Assembly (NCBI GenBank): GCA_002373975.1
Contig: DFKZ01000118.1
Coordinates: forward strand, 1-15,186
Length of the DNA stretch: 15,186 bases
Origin: Lachnospiraceae bacterium UBA3632
Lineage (GTDB): Bacteria; Bacillota; Clostridia; Lachnospirales; Lachnospiraceae
Direction of reading: 5' to 3'
Position numbers and translations under genes: made by a program. Positions 1 through 5,744 of the stretch are shown piece by piece (position 1 is the stretch's first letter; each line of letters opens with the position of its first letter). A model generated the notes under the pieces. The model was not told the origin of the DNA, did no database searches, and saw only the letters and a program-made list of their open reading frames with translations.

Positions 1-571
1 TAAGCTTACCCGGCTTCCAGAGTATGTCATTTGGCAGGCTCCATTTGCCGATATCATAATAGAATCCGCAAAGGATCATTATTTTTTTTTCTTCGGGGGA
101 AAACTTCAGCCAGTTTGCAAAGGCACCGGCCAGAAGAGCAGCGTTAAATGACTGGGTATAAGTGAGCTCATCCTCATTGGCCACCATATTATAAAGGAAA
201 TCGAGAAGCTCACCTTCATTTTTGATACACGAAGCACAATCCTCGTATATGGCCATCAGGTCATCGGGAAAGATAGAAACCTTTGTCTGAAGGTAAGAAA
301 TAAAGATACCCTTGTATTTGATCAGATTATCATTATAGACCTTGCAGAAACGCTGGAAATGCTCGTTAAAATAGAGCTTTTCGTGATGGGTGGTGGCGTA
401 ATCGGACGGCTCCATAATGTTAACACACATTAAACCGTGACGCTTAATGCGGTCGACCATTCTTTCGTCGACTTTTGTATTCTTGGCATATACAACATCT
501 CCGTTTGAACCTGTTATGTCTTCCGCCAGTTCCATTCCGGGTTTTAATTCCAATACAGTAATAGTTTTCAT
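1..571 (-). CDS. HD-GYP-family protein, 3' end cut by window edge; degenerate catalytic residues
   Basis: The minus strand reads open from an ATG at 571-569 to the window edge, giving the first 190 residues. An AGGGG ribosome binding site lies about 7 bases upstream of the ATG. Residues 1-55 (starting MKTITVLELKPGMELAED) resemble the small N-terminal domain that precedes many HD-GYP phosphodiesterase domains. Residues 134-190 match the start of an HD-GYP domain: TYTQSFNAALLA, then GFYYDIGKW, then LPNDILWKPGKL. Active HD-GYP enzymes hydrolyse cyclic di-GMP at a metal centre using a His in the first of these motifs and the His-Asp pair of the second. Here those His positions are Gln140 and Tyr172, while Asp173 is kept. 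I infer a catalytically dead sensor or scaffold version. The GYP motif itself lies outside the window, so the rest of the active site cannot be judged. Confidence 0.8.
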   Translation of the reverse strand, partial: MKTITVLELKPGMELAEDITGSNGDVVYAKNTKVDERMVDRIKRHGLMCVNIMEPSDYATTHHEKLYFNEHFQRFCKVYNDNLIKYKGIFISYLQTKVSIFPDDLMAIYEDCASCIKNEGELLDFLYNMVANEDELTYTQSFNAALLAGAFANWLKFSPEEKKIMILCGFYYDIGKWSLPNDILWKPGKL

Positions 572-591
572 AATTTACCCCTTTGTATTCA

Positions 592-620
592 AGTATATCA
601 TATTAGTCTGTATATTTTAA
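592..620 (-). promoter_or_regulatory. Probable promoter of the HD-GYP-like gene
   Basis: On the minus strand an extended -10 element, TGATATACT, occupies 600-592. A weak -35 (TTAAAA, 620-615) lies 17 bases before the TATACT hexamer. The predicted start is about 585, leaving a short leader with an AGGGG site before the ATG at 571. The same nine-base TGATATACT occurs on the opposite strand at 671-679. Confidence 0.5.
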
Positions 621-670
621 TAAAATATATACAATTTAACCTATAATTTTATTAAATAGGATTATTTTTG

Positions 671-679
671 TGATATACT
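671..679 (+). promoter_or_regulatory. Extended -10 promoter element placed for a leaderless transcript
   Basis: TGATATACT is a consensus extended -10 (TG, one base, TATACT at 674-679). Transcription normally begins about 7 bases after the hexamer, which falls on or next to the A of the ATG at 686. No good -35 is visible, as is usual for extended -10 promoters. A TATAAT at 642-647 is an alternative; it would start near 654 but also lacks a good -35, and no Shine-Dalgarno sequence lies at a workable distance. Confidence 0.45.
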
Positions 680-685
680 ATCCCT

Positions 686-1015
686 ATGAGCGCAAAATTT
701 AAGTTTTTTCCGCATGTTTACATATCGGAGAGCATCAAACCGCACAGGCTTTTTTTCATAAGAATGAAGATAAAAGCGGGAAAGGGCGGTTACTACGTGA
801 TCGTTCCTTCCCAGAGGGATGATGAGATGCTTGAAATATTATCATCAAAAGAGACTGCCAAAAAACAGTACGACAAAAGGCGTTTTATAGTGGGCGGAAT
901 AGCCGACAATAAACCTGATGCGTTTAAGCTGGTGCAGCTGATGACCATCGACTGCCAGAGGATCAGGGGAGACCTTAACCTTAAGGAATATATATCATGT
1001 GGGCAATTCTATTAA
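686..1015 (+). CDS. Small protein of unknown function, 109 residues
   Basis: I do not recognise this protein. It is a compact, basic, soluble-looking chain without a signal peptide or membrane segment. It contains FPHVYISESIKPHRLFF near the N terminus, a GGYYVIVPS strand, and a predicted helical C-terminal half. An in-frame TGA at 671-673 leaves the ATG at 686 as the first usable start. There is no Shine-Dalgarno sequence in front of it, which fits the leaderless arrangement suggested by the extended -10. A later ATG at 764 also lacks one. Its last 19 bases overlap the start of the DUF2953 gene, so the two are probably translationally coupled and cotranscribed. The function may therefore be linked to that membrane protein, but this is inference from position only. 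Confidence 0.75.
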   Translation: MSAKFKFFPHVYISESIKPHRLFFIRMKIKAGKGGYYVIVPSQRDDEMLEILSSKETAKKQYDKRRFIVGGIADNKPDAFKLVQLMTIDCQRIRGDLNLKEYISCGQFY

Positions 1016-2049
1016 AAGTTCTGTCGATAATAGGAATAGTGATCGCATGCATAATGGGAGCGGTACTTGTTTTACTGCTCCTTGTTTTACTGTGCCCGAT
1101 ATGCTACAGAGTAAAAGGAAATGCCCATGAAGGAAATATAACCGCAAAGGTAAGACTCCACTATCTGTTCGGGCTTATAAGGGCGGGATATGATTACCCC
1201 GAGCCGGGAAATATTTATGCAAGGATCGCCTGGTATCACCTCTATGACAGCAAGGACCCCAAGGCGGATAATAAAGACGATATCAAGAGTGCACACAAAC
1301 GTGACCATAAAAAAGACAGCAAAAACGATATCAAAGACGATATCAAAAAGGAAGACGTTTCGGACACAGATGATCTTCCGGATAACACTCTGACGGAGAT
1401 AAATATTGATGATATCCCGGATGAAGTAAAAGAGGAGTCTGTCACACAAGAAGAACCGGTAAATGCTTCGGAACCTGCGTGCGATACAACAACAGAAAAG
1501 AAGAGCGGCAAGGATAAAAAGAAGATCTTAAATCCCGTATATCATATCAAAAAGGCATGGGAAGACTTTAAATACAAGGTTATCGCAAAAGTAAAAATTA
1601 TATATAAGGATGTAAGCTTCTATAAAAAGCTTTTGCTTCACGAGGATACTCAGGGGCTTCTTAAAATTGTGAAAAAGAATCTTATACGTATTCTTAAGCA
1701 GATGCGTCCCAAATACGGGCATGCCGATATAGAGTACGGCATGGATTCCCCCGATACTACGGCATATATTTTCGGAGCTTACTCGGTAGTATTTGCAAAG
1801 AAACTCAAAAAATACGTTTTAAAGCCGAATTTTGAAGAAAAAATGCTTGAAGGTGAACTGGAAGTCGGAGGGTTTTTCAATCTCTTCGGTATTGTGATAT
1901 TTGCTCTGCCTGTTGTATTTTCACGTAAACTCAGAAAGCTCAGGGCAAGACTTGACAGACATTCCGATAATATGGAGGCCTGCCGCAGCAAAGCCGAAAA
2001 GAAGTATAACAAGGCTCTGGATGAACTTGAAAAAGAGTACTCGGCATAA
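997..2049 (+). CDS. DUF2953 membrane protein (YtfI-like)
   Basis: This 350-residue protein has one strong N-terminal membrane segment (about residues 8-34, rich in Ile, Leu and Val). It then has a stretch resembling the DUF2953 family (YRVKG near 38-42, then a HYLFGLIRAGYDYP-like region around 54-67) and a conserved-looking C-terminal half (about 180-320). Between roughly residues 82 and 175 sits a highly charged, low-complexity insert with repeated DIK units (KNDIKDDIKKED), absent from the shorter Bacillus YtfI as I remember it. The ATG at 997 has AAGGA about 9 bases upstream and overlaps the previous gene. In Bacillus subtilis ytfI lies next to ytfJ (GerW family), as here, and the pair is associated with sporulation. 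Whether this organism sporulates cannot be told. The family assignment is from motif and context, not from a search. Confidence 0.72.
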   Translation: MWAILLKVLSIIGIVIACIMGAVLVLLLLVLLCPICYRVKGNAHEGNITAKVRLHYLFGLIRAGYDYPEPGNIYARIAWYHLYDSKDPKADNKDDIKSAHKRDHKKDSKNDIKDDIKKEDVSDTDDLPDNTLTEINIDDIPDEVKEESVTQEEPVNASEPACDTTTEKKSGKDKKKILNPVYHIKKAWEDFKYKVIAKVKIIYKDVSFYKKLLLHEDTQGLLKIVKKNLIRILKQMRPKYGHADIEYGMDSPDTTAYIFGAYSVVFAKKLKKYVLKPNFEEKMLEGELEVGGFFNLFGIVIFALPVVFSRKLRKLRARLDRHSDNMEACRSKAEKKYNKALDELEKEYSA

Positions 2050-2056
2050 ATTACTC

Positions 2057-2085
2057 TTTACATAACTCGAAATTTTTTGTATTCT
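2057..2085 (+). promoter_or_regulatory. Probable promoter of the GerW-family gene
   Basis: TTTACA (2057-2062, five of six matches to the -35 consensus) and TATTCT (2080-2085, four of six matches to the -10) are separated by 17 bases. They lie in the gap after the DUF2953 gene. The predicted start near 2092 gives a leader of about 33 bases holding the AGGAGG site. The GerW-like gene could therefore be expressed separately from its upstream neighbours. Confidence 0.45.
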
Positions 2086-2124
2086 TATTTTGTATGCAAA
2101 TGATTAAAACAGGAGGCTGTTTGA

Positions 2125-2529
2125 ATGGCTGACAAAGATAATAACTTTAAAGAAGTGATCTCATCGCTGCTCAGCGGCATGGAAAATGTGGTTTCCACTA
2201 AAACCGTTGTTGGACAGCCCACAGTGATCGGAGATACCACCATTGTTCCCCTTGTGGATGTTTCTTTCGGTGTGGCGGCAGGCTCATCAGCCAATAATAC
2301 CAAGAACTCCAACAGCGGTGTGGGAGGAATGGGCGGAAAGGTATCGCCCACGGCTATACTTGTCATTCACGACGGTGTAACAAGGCTCATAAGTGTAAAG
2401 GATCAGGATGTACTTACCAAGGTACTGGATATGCTTCCCGAGGTGGTAAACAAGATCACAAAGCCCAAGAAGGGTGAAGTGACCGACGATGAGGCAAAAG
2501 ATATCGCCTTCCCGGAAAGCGATTCATAA
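2125..2529 (+). CDS. ytfJ: GerW/YtfJ-family protein
   Basis: The 134-residue product has the features of the GerW (YtfJ) family. These are an N-terminal helix (SSLLSGMENVVSTKTVVGQP), a beta-rich segment with the VIGDTTIVPLVDVSFG pattern, a glycine-rich loop (about residues 60-72, GVGGMGG) and a final segment resembling ILVIHDGVTRLISV. The family is named for a spore protein needed for germination with certain amino acids in Bacillus, but members also occur in non-sporulating Clostridia and its biochemical role is not known. AGGAGG at 2111-2116 gives a firm start. It follows the DUF2953 gene, the same neighbour as in Bacillus. There is no signal peptide. The middle of the protein has an Asn/Ser-rich tract (SSANNTKNSNS) that is probably flexible. 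Confidence 0.85.
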   Translation: MADKDNNFKEVISSLLSGMENVVSTKTVVGQPTVIGDTTIVPLVDVSFGVAAGSSANNTKNSNSGVGGMGGKVSPTAILVIHDGVTRLISVKDQDVLTKVLDMLPEVVNKITKPKKGEVTDDEAKDIAFPESDS

Positions 2530-2584
2530 AAGGCCGTCGTAACTTGTTTTAAAACCTTCATTTGCCGGTTTGGATGGTTAACAG

Positions 2585-3127
2585 ATGATAGATTTTGAAG
2601 AGATAGAAAAGAGCAACTCGGAAGAGGAGCTTAAGAAAATCAAAATATTTCTCTTTCAGGAAAATCTCCGCATAGCCGCCGAGAAAAAGCGCCTTGATGA
2701 AGAACGCGAGAGGCTCAAAAAGCTTCAGGACGATTTCATGAGGGACAGAGTTGTATTGAGGGATGAGCTGGATGAACTAAACAGGCGCACCCTGAATGAG
2801 CGTAAGAGGCTTCGCGAGGAGAATCAGTTCTTTGATAAAAAGATGGCTATCCTCACTGAAGGCTTCAGATCCCTTGAAGAGGACCGCAGGAAGTTTGAGA
2901 AAGAGAAAAAAGCTTACCTGGAAAGGGTGAATATGCAGTCCAGATCCGGACCTGCGGACGCTGCCGGTGTGGCAGAGTTTCTGTTCAGAAGCATCGGAAG
3001 TAATGCGCTTGGAACCAGAAAGCGTTATAAGGATCTTATAAAGATTTTCCATCCGGATAATCTGTTCGGAGATCTTGAGCTTGCTCAGGCACTCAGCAAA
3101 GAGTTTCAGAGAAGAAGAGATATGTAA
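2585..3127 (+). CDS. Coiled-coil protein with short J-domain-like C terminus
   Basis: The 180-residue product has two parts. Residues about 10-116 are almost all Glu, Lys, Arg, Leu and Asp in heptad-like spacing, a long predicted coiled coil. The last 35 residues (146-180) contain RYKDLIKIFHPDNLFGD followed by an amphipathic helix. This resembles helix II, the HPD tripeptide (156-158) and helix III of a J-domain, the part of DnaJ-type co-chaperones that stimulates the DnaK ATPase. Helices I and IV appear to be missing or very short, so it is a minimal or degenerate J-domain. It begins 55 bases after the GerW-like gene, with only a weak GGATGG upstream of the ATG, so translation may be modest. 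A DnaK partner is inferred from the HPD motif; nothing nearby confirms it. Confidence 0.7.
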   Translation: MIDFEEIEKSNSEEELKKIKIFLFQENLRIAAEKKRLDEERERLKKLQDDFMRDRVVLRDELDELNRRTLNERKRLREENQFFDKKMAILTEGFRSLEEDRRKFEKEKKAYLERVNMQSRSGPADAAGVAEFLFRSIGSNALGTRKRYKDLIKIFHPDNLFGDLELAQALSKEFQRRRDM

Positions 3128-3177
3128 GTCTCGGAATATATATCAAGCGTAAATATTTCCGTTTAGGATAATAAAAA

Positions 3178-3203
3178 AAGGACAGCCGTTAAAGGCTGTC
3201 CTT
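3178..3203. terminator. Bidirectional intrinsic terminator between convergent genes
   Basis: A perfect 10-bp stem (AAGGACAGCC at 3178-3187, GGCTGTCCTT at 3194-3203) encloses a six-base loop. On the minus strand it is followed by a run of seven Ts, a strong terminator for rpmB. On the plus strand the following TTGATTATTTC is weaker but could end the upstream group. Confidence 0.85.
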
Positions 3204-3220
3204 GATTATTTCATGAATAA

Positions 3221-3406
3221 TTATGCTCTCTCAACAGCACCGCTTCTTAAGCATCTGGTGCAAACATGAAGTCTCTTGTTTCCTCCGTTAACCTTGCACA
3301 TAACGCTGCGAACATTTGACTTCCAGATAGCATTACTTCTTCTGTGAGAGTGGCTTACATTATTTCCGAAATGTATTCCCTTACCGCAAACATCACACTT
3401 AGCCAT
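3221..3406 (-). CDS. rpmB: 50S ribosomal protein L28
   Basis: The 61-residue product begins MAKCDVCGKGIHFGNNVSHS and is a clear bacterial L28, a late-assembling protein of the large ribosomal subunit. It keeps two CxxC pairs (Cys4/Cys7 and Cys49/Cys52), the zinc-binding form of L28 rather than the cysteine-free paralogue found in some bacteria. The start is the ATG at 3406-3404, fixed by a perfect GGAGGTG ribosome binding site at 3420-3414. The longer open frame to 3490 has no homology-like sequence and would ignore that site. The gene is monocistronic, as is common in Clostridia, with its own promoter and the hairpin terminator at 3203-3178. Confidence 0.97.
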   Translation of the reverse strand: MAKCDVCGKGIHFGNNVSHSHRRSNAIWKSNVRSVMCKVNGGNKRLHVCTRCLRSGAVERA

Positions 3407-3461
3407 TTTATAACACCTCCTTAAATAGGGAATTGCTTCATATTTTGAACACAACATTGAT

Positions 3462-3490
3462 ATACTAACAAAAAAAACAGCCCATTGCAA
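3462..3490 (-). promoter_or_regulatory. Probable rpmB promoter
   Basis: On the minus strand TTGCAA (3490-3485) and TAGTAT (3467-3462) are spaced by exactly 17 bases; each matches four of six consensus positions. The predicted start near 3455 gives a leader of about 49 bases before rpmB. On the plus strand the same area carries a TGATATACT (3458-3466), so the assignment is not unique. Confidence 0.4.
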
Positions 3491-3513
3491 GCTTTTTTTT
3501 ACGAAAATTACAG

Positions 3514-3542
3514 TTTTCTTTTTAATAAAAAGCTGATATATT
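3514..3542 (+). promoter_or_regulatory. Probable promoter of the Gls24-fakA unit
   Basis: An extended -10 element, TG, one base, TATATT (hexamer 3537-3542), is preceded at 17 bases by a weak -35, TTTTCT (3514-3519). The predicted start near 3549 gives a leader of about 64 bases ending in GGAGG (3601-3605). The leader contains an imperfect hairpin around 3558-3580 of unknown meaning. Confidence 0.42.
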
Positions 3543-3612
3543 ATTAATGTATGTGCGGAAAGTGGCTTTATGCCTTTTCACTGCTATAAACAAACAGCAT
3601 GGAGGTTAATAT

Positions 3613-3972
3613 ATGAAGAATTCATCCGTGAATATGCACATGGGAAGCATTACCGTCGACAGTGACGTTATTGCACAGTACGCAGGCAGCGTTGCAGTAG
3701 AGTGCTTTGGTATAGTAGGCATGGCAGGCTTCAGCGTAAGAGAAGGCTTCGTTAAGCTTCTTCGCAAGGACAGCCTTCGCAAAGGAATCAGCGTATCCCT
3801 CAAAAACGGAAAGCTTGTTCTTGATTTTCATATTATAGTTGCTTACGGTGTGAGCATTGTCGCAGTATGCGAGAATCTTATGGAGAACGTAAAATACCGT
3901 CTTGAAGACTTTACGGGTCTTGACATAGATAAGATCAACGTCTTTGTTGAAGGCGTTAAAGTGATTGACTAA
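3613..3972 (+). CDS. Asp23/Gls24-family envelope stress protein (YloU-like)
   Basis: The 119-residue protein matches the Asp23/Gls24 family. It opens with a short region ending GSITVDSDVIAQYAGSVAVE (start of the conserved domain), continues through GIVGMAG, and ends with the typical VxIYVEGVxV-like strand, here INVFVEGVKVID. Members are small cytoplasmic proteins linked to cell-envelope stress in Gram-positives; their molecular activity is unknown. GGAGG lies 7 bases before the ATG. In Bacillus yloU directly precedes yloV (fakA), and the same order is seen here. The fakA ribosome binding site begins inside this gene's TAA stop codon, so the two genes are tightly coupled in one transcript. Confidence 0.88.
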   Translation: MKNSSVNMHMGSITVDSDVIAQYAGSVAVECFGIVGMAGFSVREGFVKLLRKDSLRKGISVSLKNGKLVLDFHIIVAYGVSIVAVCENLMENVKYRLEDFTGLDIDKINVFVEGVKVID

Positions 3973-3986
3973 GGAGGAGCCGTAAA

Positions 3987-5621
3987 GTGGGCGTTAACAA
4001 GATCGACACAAAGCTCTTTGCCAAGGCATTTATTGCGGGAGCGAAGAATCTGGAATCCAAAAAAGAATGGATAAACGAACTTAACGTATTCCCCGTTCCG
4101 GACGGAGATACGGGTACAAATATGACGATGACCATCATGTCAGCCGCAAAGGATGTGGCCGATCTGGGTGATTCTCCCGATATGGCTACATTGTGTAAGG
4201 CTATTTCAAGCGGTTCCTTAAGAGGAGCAAGAGGAAACTCGGGAGTTATTCTTTCCCAGCTTCTTCGCGGATTTACCAAGGTGGTAAAAACAGAGACCGA
4301 GATCGACATTACCCTTATGGCTGCAGCATTTTCAAGAGCGGTTGAATCTGCTTATAAAGCTGTTATGAAACCCAAGGAGGGTACTATCCTTACTGTTGCA
4401 CGTGCCATGTCCGATAAGGCTAACGATCTTGCTGCAGAGGGATTTGATGATCTGGAGAAGTTCTGTAACGAGGTTATAGAGCATGGTAAGGTTGTGCTTG
4501 CCCAGACACCCGAAATGCTTCCCGTTTTGAAGGAAGCCGGGGTAGTGGATTCCGGCGGACAGGGTCTTATCGAATTTCTTTCAGGCTGTTATGATGCATA
4601 TCTCGGAAAAGAGATAGATTATTCCCTGAACGGTACCGGCGCGAAAGAAGATAAAAAAGAAGAACAGGTAAGCTTCGATTATCTTTATAATGTTGAGTGT
4701 AAGGTTAAGCTTAAGAGAAACTTCATTTCAAAGAATGAAGCTGATTTCAAGAATTTCCTTGAGCAGATCGGAGAATCCGTTGTACTTATCAATGACGGAG
4801 AAGCTTTAAGAGTGCATATCCATACCAATGATCCGGGTATGGTGCTTCAGAAGTCCCTTAAATTCGGTGCTCTTTTTGATGTAAAAATAGTAAACAGGGC
4901 GGTTGAAGGTGACGACACCGAAGATTCCGCAAAGGAAGCTCCTAAGTTTAACGAGCCTCCCAAGCCTTACGGTTTTATTACCGTTGCGGCAGGTGACGGA
5001 CTTGTTGAGATATTTAAGAGCCTTGGCGTTGACTATGTTATCGAAGGCGGTCAGACTATGAACCCTTCGACGGCAGATTTTATTGATGCTGCATCAAAAG
5101 TAAACGCTGAGACCATATTTATACTTCCCAACAACAAGAATATTATTCTTGCCGCAAATCAGGCTGCAGAGCTTGTTACCGACAAGACACTTCTTGTTAT
5201 ACCTTCGAAGACAATACCTCAGGGAATCACCGCCATCATCAATTTCATCCCCGATCTTTCCGCAGATGAAAATGAGCAGGCTATGATGGAAGAGATCAAG
5301 AAGGTAAAGACCGGTCAGGTTACTTATGCCGTAAGAGACACCTCTATCGACGGCAAGGAGATCCATAAGGATGATTATATGGGAATCAGTGATTCCGGCC
5401 TTGCTTCCGTCGGCACAGATAAGGATAAAGTGATCGAAGAGCTTGTTGATTCCATGATCGATGATTCTTCCGAGCTTGTGAGCATCTATTTCGGTAAGGA
5501 TGTGAAAGAGGAAGAAGCTCAGAAGGTTTCGGATATGATATCCGGAAAATACGGAAGCCTTGATGTGGAGCTACAGTCAGGCGGTCAGCCCGTATATTAC
5601 TACATGATATCAGTTGAGTGA
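3987..5621 (+). CDS. fakA: Fatty acid kinase subunit FakA (DhaL/DegV-associated kinase, YloV-like)
   Basis: FakA phosphorylates fatty acids held by a FakB protein, feeding exogenous acyl chains into phospholipid synthesis. The 544-residue length is typical. The N-terminal DhaL domain (about 1-205) shows FPVPDGDTGTNM at 35-46, whose aspartates bind the Mg-ATP, and SSGSLRGARGNSGVILSQ at 74-91. The middle domain keeps Cys238 (NVECKVK), His277 and His279 (VHIHTNDPG), equivalent to the zinc and phosphotransfer site described for Staphylococcus FakA. The C-terminal DegV-like domain follows a charged linker around 315-330. The start is GTG at 3987, set by AAGGAGG at 3971-3977. It follows the Gls24 gene by 14 bases and is followed by a hairpin terminator, then by recG and a FakB-type gene. 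Confidence 0.93.
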   Translation: MGVNKIDTKLFAKAFIAGAKNLESKKEWINELNVFPVPDGDTGTNMTMTIMSAAKDVADLGDSPDMATLCKAISSGSLRGARGNSGVILSQLLRGFTKVVKTETEIDITLMAAAFSRAVESAYKAVMKPKEGTILTVARAMSDKANDLAAEGFDDLEKFCNEVIEHGKVVLAQTPEMLPVLKEAGVVDSGGQGLIEFLSGCYDAYLGKEIDYSLNGTGAKEDKKEEQVSFDYLYNVECKVKLKRNFISKNEADFKNFLEQIGESVVLINDGEALRVHIHTNDPGMVLQKSLKFGALFDVKIVNRAVEGDDTEDSAKEAPKFNEPPKPYGFITVAAGDGLVEIFKSLGVDYVIEGGQTMNPSTADFIDAASKVNAETIFILPNNKNIILAANQAAELVTDKTLLVIPSKTIPQGITAIINFIPDLSADENEQAMMEEIKKVKTGQVTYAVRDTSIDGKEIHKDDYMGISDSGLASVGTDKDKVIEELVDSMIDDSSELVSIYFGKDVKEEEAQKVSDMISGKYGSLDVELQSGGQPVYYYMISVE

Positions 5622-5665
5622 TAGAAGGTAGTTTGCCATACTACATATAAAATGATTTAATAACT

Positions 5666-5696
5666 GAAGGAAACTGAAAAAGGTTTCCTTCTTTTT
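5666..5696 (+). terminator. Intrinsic terminator after fakA
   Basis: GAAGGAAAC (5666-5674) pairs perfectly with GTTTCCTTC (5683-5691) across an eight-base loop and is followed by five Ts. Flanking TAACTGAA and TTCGGTTA can lengthen the stem with one mismatch. It should stop or attenuate transcription between fakA and recG. I see no strong promoter between it and recG, so partial read-through may supply recG. Confidence 0.75.
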
Positions 5697-5744
5697 CGGT
5701 TATGAAACAGTGCGGATTTAAGGCACTATTTACGGAAACTAAGG

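Noticed and set aside
3407..3490. N-terminal extension of L28 by 28 residues
   Set aside because: The extension precedes the perfect ribosome binding site at 3420-3414 and is not part of any L28; the true start is the ATG at 3406.
3468..3500. A-run/T-run hairpin as a terminator between rpmB and the Gls24 gene
   Set aside because: The arms are only A and T, with poor pairing between them, and the genes are divergent here so no terminator is needed.
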